Below the pieces are notes generated by a model. The model ran no database searches. It was not told the DNA's origin and worked only from the letters and a program-made list of their open reading frames with translations. Below, piece by piece: positions 1-6,947 of a stretch of DNA of 20,266 nt (position 1 is its first letter; every line of letters begins with the position of its first letter). The stretch spans positions 1-20,266 of the forward strand of contig CAYOGN010000115.1 in NCBI GenBank assembly GCA_964403545.1. Direction: 5' to 3'. Source of the stretch: VYFG01 sp964403545. Its GTDB lineage: Bacteria > Pseudomonadota > Gammaproteobacteria > Arenicellales > Poriferihabitantaceae. Both the position numbers and the translations under genes were made by a program.

Positions 1-458
1 TTAAATAGTTCCGGGATACTGTCTAGTCCCATACGAGGTAGCTGGGTTAAACCGAAAACAACCAAACCGCCAATTAAAACGAGAAAGACGAACCACTTAA
101 GAAAACCGCCTCTTGAGGTTCTTTCGCGTGTGCGAATTTTACCTTTACGTTTTAGCACTGCCCGGGAAGAGGGCACTTCGGTAATTCGCTCTGGCTGCAG
201 GTCGATATTATCCATCAGGTTTTCAGCATCCAGTTTGAGTAACTTGGCATATGAACGGATATATCCCTTGACAAAAGTGGTGCCCGGCAAGCGATCGTAG
301 TCATCTGATTCCAGTGCCTGGATAGAGTCAACGCCAAGATTCAGGCTGCCGGCAACTTCCTCAATGGTGATATCCAATTCCTGCCTCTTGTCAGACAATA
401 TCTTGCCCGCAGACAATATTGGTTTGGGAACAGGATCTGTGAATTCCGGGGCGGTCAT
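1..458 (-). CDS. rodZ: RodZ-like cytoskeletal membrane protein, N-terminal part (runs off the left edge)
   Basis: The frame opens at an ATG (458-456), the first start after an in-frame TAG at 479-477, and stays open to the window edge, giving 152 whole codons. Residues about 14-80 form an Xre-like helix-turn-helix domain of the kind found at the N-terminus of RodZ (KILSDKRQELDITIEEVAG, then DDYDRLPGTTFVKGYIRSYA). A basic stretch at about 103-116 (KRKGKIRTRERTSR) precedes one hydrophobic segment at about 119-138, which fits a type II membrane protein with a cytoplasmic HTH. Known family role: RodZ binds MreB and helps set rod shape. The periplasmic domain would lie outside the window. Many gammaproteobacteria have pilF-rodZ-ispG; here pnp lies upstream on the same strand, separated by a terminator, so rodZ probably has its own promoter. 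A TATAAT on the minus strand (589-584) is possible, but I see no matching -35. Another HTH plus transmembrane protein cannot be excluded. Confidence 0.85.
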   Translation of the reverse strand, partial: MTAPEFTDPVPKPILSAGKILSDKRQELDITIEEVAGSLNLGVDSIQALESDDYDRLPGTTFVKGYIRSYAKLLKLDAENLMDNIDLQPERITEVPSSRAVLKRKGKIRTRERTSRGGFLKWFVFLVLIGGLVVFGLTQLPRMGLDSIPELF

Positions 459-635
459 GCTTTCTGACGATAAATTCTAATACTATAGGTTTTTGCTCTT
501 TTAGTGACTTGCAAGGTTTACTCCTACTGAACAAGAGCACCTGTTTTTAAATTAAAAATAAGTAAATTCAGAGAGTTAAGACAATTATATAATGCACAAT
601 AATCAGAGGCGCCTCAGTATAAGGAGTATTGGCGT

Positions 636-660
636 AAAAAAAAAGGGAAGACTGCTTCCC
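636..660 (-). terminator. Rho-independent terminator of rpsO-pnp
   Basis: Read on the minus strand, GGGAAG (660-655), loop CAGT, CTTCCC (650-645) form a perfect 6-bp stem. It is followed by nine T residues (644-636). It lies 53 bases beyond the pnp stop and separates pnp from rodZ. Confidence 0.93.
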
Positions 661-712
661 CTTCTTTTCGTAACAACCACGGAATTTTATCAGAAAATCG
701 CTTATGTTCCCC

Positions 713-2800
713 CTAAGCTGACTCTATGGCTTTCATACTGAGGCGAACACGGCCCTGTTTATCTACTTCCAGCACCTTCACTGTAACCTGGTCACCTTCG
801 CTTAACACATCACTCACCTGATTCACTCTTTCGTTGGAAATTTGTGAGATATGCACCAATCCATCACGACCCGGAAGAATATTGACAAAAGCGCCAAAGT
901 CCATCAACCGCACTACTTTACCATTGTATATGGCGTCAACTTCTACATCAGCGGTGATTTGCTCGATCCGACGAATGGCTTCCTGGGCGGCAGCATTGTC
1001 GGTGGAGGCAATTTTAATCGTACCATCATCGTCGATATCGATGGAAACCCCGGTTTCCTCTGAAAGCGCGCGTATAACCGCCCCGCCCTTACCAATGACA
1101 TCCCGGATCTTTTCAGGATTGATCTTGATTGTTACGATACGGGGAGCATAGTCGGACATTTCTGATCGGGGAGTCGAAATAACCTTGGCCATTTCAGCAA
1201 GGATGTGTAACCGCCCTTCCTGGGCCTGAGACAGAGCATGCTGCATAATTTCCCGGGTAATGCCATCTATCTTGATATCCATTTGCAACGCAGTGATTCC
1301 TTCAGCAGTTCCGGCAACCTTGAAATCCATGTCTCCAAGGTGATCTTCATCACCAAGGATATCCGTCAACACCGCAAACTGCTCCCCTTCCTTTATCAGT
1401 CCCATGGCAACACCTGCTACCGGTGCCTTCACCGGTACCCCGGCATCCATTAATGCCAGGCTGGTACCACAAACACTGGCCATCGAACTCGACCCATTGG
1501 ATTCGGTAATTTCAGAAACCACGCGAATAGTATAAGGAAATTCTTCCTGACCTGGAATAACCGCCAGCATGCCTCGCTTGGCAAGGCGCCCATGACCAAT
1601 TTCACGACGCTTTGGCGTACCTACGCGACCCGTTTCACCGACGCAATAAGGTGGAAAGTTATAGTGCAGCATAAAACTGTCGCGGTAATCACCGTCTAGT
1701 GCGTCAATTACCTGAGAATCGCGCTCTGTTCCCAGGGTAGCCACTACCACGGCCTGGGTTTCACCCCTGGTAAATTTGGCAGAACCATGGGTTCGCGGCA
1801 ATATACCGGTTTCTATACTGATAGGTCGAACTGTACGGGTATCGCGGCCATCAATTCTAGGCTGACCCTGGATGATCCTGCTCCGTACCACATGTTTCTG
1901 AACGGCCTTGAATTCATCCATAACAGCTGCAGAATTATCATGCTCGGCACCCTCGGGACAGAGCTCTGCTAGCAGCACATTTTTAATTTCACCAATTGCA
2001 TTTTGTCGGGCAACTTTATCTGAAATGCTATAAGCAGCTTCCACTCGATCAGCGGCGATAGCACTGACCTGATCGGCAATTGACTGATCCTTTTCAGGAG
2101 TTTGCCATACCCATTTGGTTTTCCCGGCTTCAGCACCAAGCTCCTTTACCGCAGTGATCACTGCCTGGCAAGCCTCGTGACCAAACATAACGGCACCAAG
2201 CATCTGCTCCTCGCTCAGGTTATCGGCCTCAGACTCAACCATCAGCACTGCTTTTTCAGTTCCTGCAACCACCAGATTCAATTTCGACTCTTCAGCCAAC
2301 ACGGTCTTTGATGGATTAAGAACATATTCACCATTCACAAAGCCGACCCGGGCAGCACCCAGAGGTCCGTTAAATGGAAGACCGGATACTTCAAGCGCAG
2401 CCGAAGCTCCAATTAATGCAACAATATCCGGGTTAATTTCAGGATCGATAGAAAGTACGGTGTTAATAACCTGGACTTCGTTCAGAAAACCCTTGGGAAA
2501 CAGTGGTCGCACCGGGCGATCAATCAGGCGGCAAGTCAGAATGGCACTCTCTGATGGTCGACCTTCACGCTTGAAAAAACCACCGGGAATACGTCCGGCT
2601 GCATAAGTGCGCTCTTCATACTCCACCGTGAGGGGGAAAAAATCGCGTCCTGAATCGGTGCTTCGACCGACTACTGTGGTCATGACAACGGTGTCGCCCA
2701 CCGAAACTATAACCGCACCGTCTGCCTGTCTGGCTGTTGCACCAGTTTCAAGGCGCACCTCATGTTGACCATATTGAAAGGTCTTGACTACTTTACTCAA
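713..2800 (-). CDS. pnp: Polyribonucleotide nucleotidyltransferase (PNPase)
   Basis: This 695-residue protein performs phosphate-dependent 3'-to-5' RNA degradation in the cytoplasm, usually as a trimer and in degradosome-like assemblies. Two RNase PH-like halves are visible, at about 10-220 and 320-540. The second contains FTRGETQ (343-349), the SSSMAS loop (about 437-442) and Asp486/Asp492 in DEDHLGDMD, which match the known catalytic region. A KH domain follows (IRDVIGKGGAVIRAL, about 565-579), then an S1 domain (about 620-690). The tail after S1 is short; the E. coli enzyme is about 711 residues. The start is TTG (2800-2798) with GGAG at 2812-2809 and 8-base spacing, and no ATG lies nearby. 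rpsO is 38 bases upstream on the same strand, so the two are very probably co-transcribed. A small hairpin abuts the ribosome binding site. Confidence 0.98.
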   Translation of the reverse strand: MSKVVKTFQYGQHEVRLETGATARQADGAVIVSVGDTVVMTTVVGRSTDSGRDFFPLTVEYEERTYAAGRIPGGFFKREGRPSESAILTCRLIDRPVRPLFPKGFLNEVQVINTVLSIDPEINPDIVALIGASAALEVSGLPFNGPLGAARVGFVNGEYVLNPSKTVLAEESKLNLVVAGTEKAVLMVESEADNLSEEQMLGAVMFGHEACQAVITAVKELGAEAGKTKWVWQTPEKDQSIADQVSAIAADRVEAAYSISDKVARQNAIGEIKNVLLAELCPEGAEHDNSAAVMDEFKAVQKHVVRSRIIQGQPRIDGRDTRTVRPISIETGILPRTHGSAKFTRGETQAVVVATLGTERDSQVIDALDGDYRDSFMLHYNFPPYCVGETGRVGTPKRREIGHGRLAKRGMLAVIPGQEEFPYTIRVVSEITESNGSSSMASVCGTSLALMDAGVPVKAPVAGVAMGLIKEGEQFAVLTDILGDEDHLGDMDFKVAGTAEGITALQMDIKIDGITREIMQHALSQAQEGRLHILAEMAKVISTPRSEMSDYAPRIVTIKINPEKIRDVIGKGGAVIRALSEETGVSIDIDDDGTIKIASTDNAAAQEAIRRIEQITADVEVDAIYNGKVVRLMDFGAFVNILPGRDGLVHISQISNERVNQVSDVLSEGDQVTVKVLEVDKQGRVRLSMKAIESA

Positions 2801-2808
2801 AATATTAT

Positions 2809-2825
2809 CTCCAGCGCATTGCGCT
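2809..2825 (-). promoter_or_regulatory. pnp ribosome binding site with adjoining hairpin
   Basis: On the minus strand AGCGC-AAT-GCGCT (2825-2813) is a perfect short inverted repeat, immediately followed by the Shine-Dalgarno GGAG (2812-2809). This is the whole structured content of the 38-base rpsO-pnp gap. In E. coli the pnp leader hairpin is processed by RNase III and PNPase in an autoregulatory loop. Whether this much smaller hairpin does anything similar is inference. Confidence 0.45.
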
Positions 2826-2838
2826 ATTGGGTTCTGGA

Positions 2839-3108
2839 TTATTTACGTAAACCAAGTTTTGCAATTAACGCACGATAGCGCCCGACATCAGAATTTCGCA
2901 GATAGCTCAACAATTTGCGTCGATGATTGACCAGACGCAAAAGGCCCTGGCGGGAGTGATGGTCATGAATGTGAGTTTTGAAATGATCGGACAAATCCTG
3001 GATACGCGCTGTCATCAGCGCAATTTGTACTTCTGGAGATCCAGTATCCCCTTCGCCGCGCTGATGTTCTTTAACAACGGCGGCTTTATCCTCGGCAGTT
3101 AAAGCCAT
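2839..3108 (-). CDS. rpsO: 30S ribosomal protein S15
   Basis: The protein has 89 residues, the usual S15 length, and begins MALTAEDKAAVVKEHQRGEG. The hallmark segments GDTGSPEVQIALMTARI and HHSRQGLLRLVNHRRKLLSYL are present, and the C-terminus is LIAKLGLRK. S15 binds the central domain of 16S rRNA and nucleates assembly of the small-subunit platform. The ATG at 3108-3106 is preferred over an upstream in-frame TTG at 3120 because AGGA (3117-3114) sits 5 bases ahead of it and the N-terminus then matches the family. pnp follows after 38 bases. In E. coli this pair sits downstream of truB, whereas here the gene upstream (asd) is divergent, so rpsO must have its own promoter. S15 commonly represses its own translation through leader structure; the leader here is about 150 bases. 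Confidence 0.98.
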   Translation of the reverse strand: MALTAEDKAAVVKEHQRGEGDTGSPEVQIALMTARIQDLSDHFKTHIHDHHSRQGLLRLVNHRRKLLSYLRNSDVGRYRALIAKLGLRK

Positions 3109-3261
3109 GATAATCCTCAATAAAAGTTATTACCTGTGTCAAAGAAAGTCAAATGGACCAGCAAATATTGCCTTCTGTTTCTGAAGACAGCCGGGTTAAT
3201 ATAGATGACAAACCTCGATACACCGTATCCCTTCTCCGCCGTGGCGGTTCCGGGGTCGCGT

Positions 3262-3290
3262 ATTCTAACGATAGCGTCTTCCCGGAACAA
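3262..3290 (-). promoter_or_regulatory. Probable sigma-70 promoter for rpsO-pnp
   Basis: On the minus strand TTGTTC (3290-3285) and TAGAAT (3267-3262) are separated by exactly 17 bases. Transcription would start near 3255, giving a leader of about 147 bases before the rpsO ATG. That leader includes a CCGCC-GGCGG inverted repeat (3247-3236). Confidence 0.55.
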
Positions 3291-3344
3291 GCCCAATTGA
3301 CCCCCAGGTTCAGGAAAATTCAAGATTTTTCCGGGCCGAAACAT

Positions 3345-3350
3345 TATAAT
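3345..3350 (+). promoter_or_regulatory. Possible -10 element for asd
   Basis: A consensus TATAAT lies 38 bases before the asd ATG in the divergent rpsO-asd interval. No good -35 is seen at 16-18 bases (best AAGATT at 3322-3327), so this is tentative. asd has no obvious Shine-Dalgarno sequence. Confidence 0.35.
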
Positions 3351-3388
3351 CCTCCGCCCTTTTACTGGTAAATGCACTCCCAAAGCTC

Positions 3389-4516
3389 ATGAAACTTAAT
3401 CGTGTAGGATTTGTTGGCTGGCGCGGCATGGTCGGGTCAGTCTTACTGCAACGAATGCAGCAGGAAAATGACTTTTCAATTATTGACCAGCCAGTATTTT
3501 TTAGCACCTCTCAGACCGGGCAACCGGGCCCGGATATCGGTCGCGACTCAGGAAAACTGCTGGATGCCAATGATCTTGATATCCTGGGAGCCCTGGATGT
3601 GATCGTGACCTGTCAGGGGGGCGATTATACCAGCCAGGTCCATGACTCACTGAGAAGGACTGGATGGAATGGCTACTGGATCGACGCCGCCTCCACTTTG
3701 CGTCTGCAAGAGGATGCAGTGATCATTCTTGATCCGGTCAACCTGCCGGTTATCGAGCAGGGTCTGGCTCAGGGCAAGAAAAATTTCATTGGAGGAAATT
3801 GTACCGTAAGCCTGATGTTGATGGCCCTCGACGGCCTGCTAAATGCGAATCTGGTAGAGTGGATGACGGTAGTGACCTACCAGGCAATATCCGGAGGTGG
3901 AGCAAAACAAATGCGGGAACTGATTCAGCAGATGGCGTCGGTAGAACAATCTTCACATTCACTGGTTGCTGATCCCGGTAGTGCGATTCTGGATATTGAT
4001 CGGGCGGTAATCAATTTACTGCGTAGCCCCCAATTACCCATCACTGAAATTGGCTACCCCCTGGCCGGCAACCTGCTGCCCTGGATAGACAGGGATCTGG
4101 ATTCCGGATCCAGCCGTGAAGAATGGAAAGGTTCAATGGAAACCAACAAGATACTGGGACGTCATAGTACACCGATCCCTATTGAAAGCACCTGCGTTAG
4201 AATTGGAACCATGCGATGTCATAGCCAGGCATTTACTATTAAATTAAAGCAGAATATCCCATTAGAGGAAATCGAATCAATCCTGCAATATGCCAATGAA
4301 TGGGTAACTGTGGTGCCGAATAATCGTGAAGCTTCACTTGATGATCTTACACCAGTGCGGGCCACCGGGACCCTGGATATTCCCATTGGCCGAATACGCA
4401 AACTTCAAATGGGAGATCAATATATGTCTGCATTCACAGTAGGTGATCAACTCCTGTGGGGTGCCGCTGAACCACTAAGAAGAATGCTCAGAATCCTGTC
4501 GCAGTTTGATGATTGA
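3389..4516 (+). CDS. asd: Aspartate-semialdehyde dehydrogenase
   Basis: This 375-residue protein reduces beta-aspartyl phosphate to aspartate semialdehyde with NADPH, the branch point to lysine/diaminopimelate, threonine and methionine. The N-terminus VGFVGWRGMVGSVLLQRM is the nucleotide-binding region typical of proteobacterial Asd. The catalytic cysteine is Cys138 in GGNCTVSLM. TYQAISGGGAKQMREL (164-179) and the substrate-binding Arg271 with catalytic His278 in CVRIGTMRCHSQAF are all present. The C-terminus SAFTVGDQLLWGAAEPLRRM is intact. Length is close to E. coli Asd (367). The gene diverges from rpsO and is followed by 309 bases without a convincing gene, so co-transcription with the serine cluster is uncertain. 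Confidence 0.97.
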   Translation: MKLNRVGFVGWRGMVGSVLLQRMQQENDFSIIDQPVFFSTSQTGQPGPDIGRDSGKLLDANDLDILGALDVIVTCQGGDYTSQVHDSLRRTGWNGYWIDAASTLRLQEDAVIILDPVNLPVIEQGLAQGKKNFIGGNCTVSLMLMALDGLLNANLVEWMTVVTYQAISGGGAKQMRELIQQMASVEQSSHSLVADPGSAILDIDRAVINLLRSPQLPITEIGYPLAGNLLPWIDRDLDSGSSREEWKGSMETNKILGRHSTPIPIESTCVRIGTMRCHSQAFTIKLKQNIPLEEIESILQYANEWVTVVPNNREASLDDLTPVRATGTLDIPIGRIRKLQMGDQYMSAFTVGDQLLWGAAEPLRRMLRILSQFDD

Positions 4517-4825
4517 GTCCGCTCACCAGCACCATCGAAGTCTGGAATTTGGTTATCTTGAGGTGCAGGTTCATCGCCCTGATTGTTACCTGTGAACGAC
4601 TCACGATAAAATTCAAGCGACCCGTAGACACAATATCTTCCCACCAGACTCACAAATACACTAGAATTCGCGGCCAGATATATTCCCCCAGAGAGCCTCT
4701 GAACATTCATGTTTTGATCAGATATTCCCTGAACCTGTTTGATGCGGTGGGACTATTCGGCGATTTACTGGCATTCTACGGTATATTTAAATTCACAAAA
4801 TCAAACACCAGATCCATAACGGACC
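4517..4825. other. Intergenic stretch of 309 bases between asd and the phosphoglycerate dehydrogenase
   Basis: I find no protein family, tRNA or strong terminator here. Open frames on both strands cross it, but neither resembles a known protein and neither has a ribosome binding site. A short CAGGT...ACCTG repeat (within about 4566-4594) and an AT-rich patch GTATATTTAAATT (4781-4793) just before the next gene are visible. The patch could hold a promoter, but no clear -35/-10 pair is present. Confidence 0.5.
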
Positions 4826-5779
4826 ATGAAAATTCTTATTGCAGACAGCTTTCCGAAAACCCATGCCAGCGAACTTGAGCAGATGGGTCACATTTGTACA
4901 ATAGAACCCGGGTTAGATGAAAACTCGCTAACCAGTGCCATTACTGATCAAGAACTACTCATTGTCCGAAGCACCGCCGTCAACGCCGCGACGCTGAACT
5001 CAGGATCGAATCTCAAACTGGTCATTCGCGCAGGTGCCGGCACCAATACCATCGATAAACAATATGCAGCTGACAAAGGAATTCGGGTCTGCAATGTTCC
5101 CGGGGCAAATGCCATCGCTGTTGCCCAATTAGTTATGGGTATGATCATCGCTCTTGATCGAAACATTGTGGACAATGTAATCGATTTGCGAAACAAGACA
5201 TGGAACAAGAAAAAGTTCAGTAAAGCGCGTGGTCTGTATGGACAGAAACTCGGCATTGTAGGGTTTGGCGCCATCGGTCTTGCCCTTGCCCAGCGGGCCC
5301 AGGCATTCGGAATAGAAGTTTTTGCCATAGACCAGCCGGGAGTGGCAACCCAACGCATGGTAGATGCAGGCATCGTAGAGTTGGATAAAATTGAGCAGAT
5401 TCTCGAGATTTGCGATATTGTGAGTTTACATATGCCGGCAACCGACGAGACCCGTGGCATGGTAAACAAAACGTTCCTTGATCAATTGAAAGACGGTGCT
5501 ATATTGATCAATGCCGCACGGGGGGAACTGGTGGATGAGGCTGCATTGATTACCGCAATGAATGAAAAAGGAATTCGTGCAGGCCTTGATGTGTACGACA
5601 ATGAACCCGGCCCGGGAGACAGCAAATTTGACTCCGCGTTAGCATCTCACGGGAATGTATGCGGCACCCATCATATCGGCGCATCTACCGAACAGGCACA
5701 AACTGCGGTTGCTGACGGTGTCCTCAAAGTAATTGCCGCATATGAATCCGGTGAATTGATAAATTGCGTCAACGCCTGA
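4826..5779 (+). CDS. serA: Short-form D-3-phosphoglycerate dehydrogenase, no ACT domain
   Basis: This 317-residue member of the D-isomer-specific 2-hydroxyacid dehydrogenase family probably oxidises 3-phosphoglycerate to 3-phosphohydroxypyruvate, the first step of serine synthesis. The N-terminal catalytic part holds LVIRAGAGTNTID (65-77). The Rossmann domain has GFGAIG (146-151). The catalytic residues are Arg232 in NAARGELVDE, Glu260 in DVYDNEP and His283 in GTHHIGASTEQAQ. The protein stops soon after the catalytic domain at NCVNA, so the C-terminal ACT (serine-sensing) domain of E. coli SerA (about 410 residues) is absent. The ATG follows AACGGACC, a weak site. serC begins 41 bases downstream and a DUF1015 gene follows serC. 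Sequence alone cannot exclude a related 2-hydroxyacid dehydrogenase such as PdxB, but PdxB is longer and the neighbours favour serine synthesis. Confidence 0.88.
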   Translation: MKILIADSFPKTHASELEQMGHICTIEPGLDENSLTSAITDQELLIVRSTAVNAATLNSGSNLKLVIRAGAGTNTIDKQYAADKGIRVCNVPGANAIAVAQLVMGMIIALDRNIVDNVIDLRNKTWNKKKFSKARGLYGQKLGIVGFGAIGLALAQRAQAFGIEVFAIDQPGVATQRMVDAGIVELDKIEQILEICDIVSLHMPATDETRGMVNKTFLDQLKDGAILINAARGELVDEAALITAMNEKGIRAGLDVYDNEPGPGDSKFDSALASHGNVCGTHHIGASTEQAQTAVADGVLKVIAAYESGELINCVNA

Positions 5780-5820
5780 AACCAGTGGTCCAACCAGATA
5801 AACATCCAGGAAAACAAATC

Positions 5821-6906
5821 ATGTCCAATCGAATTCATAATTTCAGCGCCGGACCCTGTACTCTGCCACTCGCGGTTCTGGAGCAAGCCCAGGCAGAGTT
5901 TGTCGACTATCAGGGGTCCGGAATGTCGTTAATTGAAATGAGCCATCGAGGCAAACATTTTGATGCTGTAGCCAGCGAAGCCATGACATTGGCGCTGGAA
6001 GTCTTTGCTGCACCTGATGACTTCAGTGTTCTGTTTCTTCAGGGTGGCGCGATACTGCAATTTTCGATGATTCCAATGAATCTGCTGCACCCGGGTGAAA
6101 AAGCCGGATATATTAACTCCGGCACCTGGGCCAAAGGCGCGATTACAGATGCCGGGGAATATGGCGAAATTTATACTGCCTGGGATGGTCAATCCTCCAA
6201 CTATACCCGGATGCCAGTTTCCAGTGAGCTGGAAATTCAGGATAATACCCGGTACTTGCATATTACGACCAATGAAACCATTGGCGGCATTCGAATTCAT
6301 CAATGGCCCGAAGTGGATGTGCCATTAGTTGGAGACATGTCTTCAGATTATATGTCTCGGCCAATTCCCTGGGAAAAGTTTGACCTCGTTTACGGCGGTG
6401 TACAAAAAAATCTGGGGCCTGCGGGAATGGCGGTAGTGTTCATTCGCAAGTCTATTCTGGAGAATACCAACCGCAATATAGGTCGCTACCTGCGATACGA
6501 TATTCAGGAGTCAAAGGGATCAATGTTTAACACCCCGCCCGTGTTCCCGATTTACATTCTGGGAAAAGTGCTCAAATGGATGAAGGGTGAAGGTGGTCTG
6601 GCTGCGATGGAGGCGAACGCCGAGAAAAAGTCCTCTTTAATTTACCGCACCATTGATCAGAGCGACGGGTTTTACAACTGCCCGGTAGAAACAATTTCAC
6701 GATCCCATATGAATGTCGTATTTCGCCTCCCCAATGAACAGCTCGAACAGCAGTTTATAACCGAAGCCAGCACAGCTGATCTGCTGAATCTGAAAGGACA
6801 CCGAAGCGTGGGTGGATGTCGGGCCAGTATCTACAATGCACTGCCTTACCAAAGCGTGGCTGCATTGTGTGATTTTATGAAATCGTTTCAGCAAACCAAT
6901 GGATGA
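5821..6906 (+). CDS. serC: Phosphoserine aminotransferase
   Basis: The 361-residue protein is a PLP-dependent class V aminotransferase. It converts 3-phosphohydroxypyruvate and glutamate to phosphoserine, and in many bacteria also serves pyridoxal phosphate synthesis. It begins RIHNFSAGPCTLP; the PLP lysine is Lys196 in VYGGVQKNLGPAG; HITTNETIGGI (147-157) and GHRSVGGCRASIYNA (326-340) are family signatures. The start at 5821 is chosen because AGGA (5808-5811) precedes it by 9 bases and the length matches E. coli SerC (362). The same frame extends upstream to 5764 but would overlap serA and add a tail foreign to the family. In E. coli serC sits next to aroA; here it lies between a short serA and DUF1015, each junction being 41 bases, which points to one transcript. 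Confidence 0.97.
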   Translation: MSNRIHNFSAGPCTLPLAVLEQAQAEFVDYQGSGMSLIEMSHRGKHFDAVASEAMTLALEVFAAPDDFSVLFLQGGAILQFSMIPMNLLHPGEKAGYINSGTWAKGAITDAGEYGEIYTAWDGQSSNYTRMPVSSELEIQDNTRYLHITTNETIGGIRIHQWPEVDVPLVGDMSSDYMSRPIPWEKFDLVYGGVQKNLGPAGMAVVFIRKSILENTNRNIGRYLRYDIQESKGSMFNTPPVFPIYILGKVLKWMKGEGGLAAMEANAEKKSSLIYRTIDQSDGFYNCPVETISRSHMNVVFRLPNEQLEQQFITEASTADLLNLKGHRSVGGCRASIYNALPYQSVAALCDFMKSFQQTNG

Positions 6907-6947
6907 GAGTTTGAACGTCGAGGTCTGCTGAAAACCGGGTAGACAAG

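Noticed and set aside
606..615. Perfect palindrome GAGGCGCCTC between pnp and rodZ
   Set aside because: Ten bases with no loop and no T-run make neither a terminator nor a convincing operator, and one such palindrome is expected by chance.
3109..3120. Longer rpsO start at TTG 3120
   Set aside because: It would place the Shine-Dalgarno AGGA inside the gene and add four residues absent from S15.
4447..4710. Minus-strand 87-codon frame overlapping the asd end
   Set aside because: The last part is antisense to asd and there is no ribosome binding site or family resemblance; the acidic, polar middle could be chance. Conservation in relatives would be needed.
4513..4878. Plus-strand 121-codon frame across the asd-serA gap
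   Set aside because: It starts at a TTG overlapping the asd stop, runs into serA in another frame, has no ribosome binding site and resembles no protein I know.
4948..5469. Long minus-strand frame of 173 codons inside serA
   Set aside because: It is antisense to a gene with intact catalytic motifs and looks like a codon-bias shadow. The same applies to 8384-8911 (antisense to prmC) and 19361-19912 (antisense to the NorD-like gene).
4826..5779. PdxB (4-phosphoerythronate dehydrogenase) as the identity of the short dehydrogenase
   Set aside because: PdxB is longer with its own C-terminal domain, and the direct link to serC and DUF1015 fits serine synthesis better. The possibility is not fully closed because SerC also acts in pyridoxal phosphate synthesis.
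5764..5820. Longer serC start overlapping serA
   Set aside because: The added 19 residues do not belong to the family and the ribosome binding site lies just before 5821.
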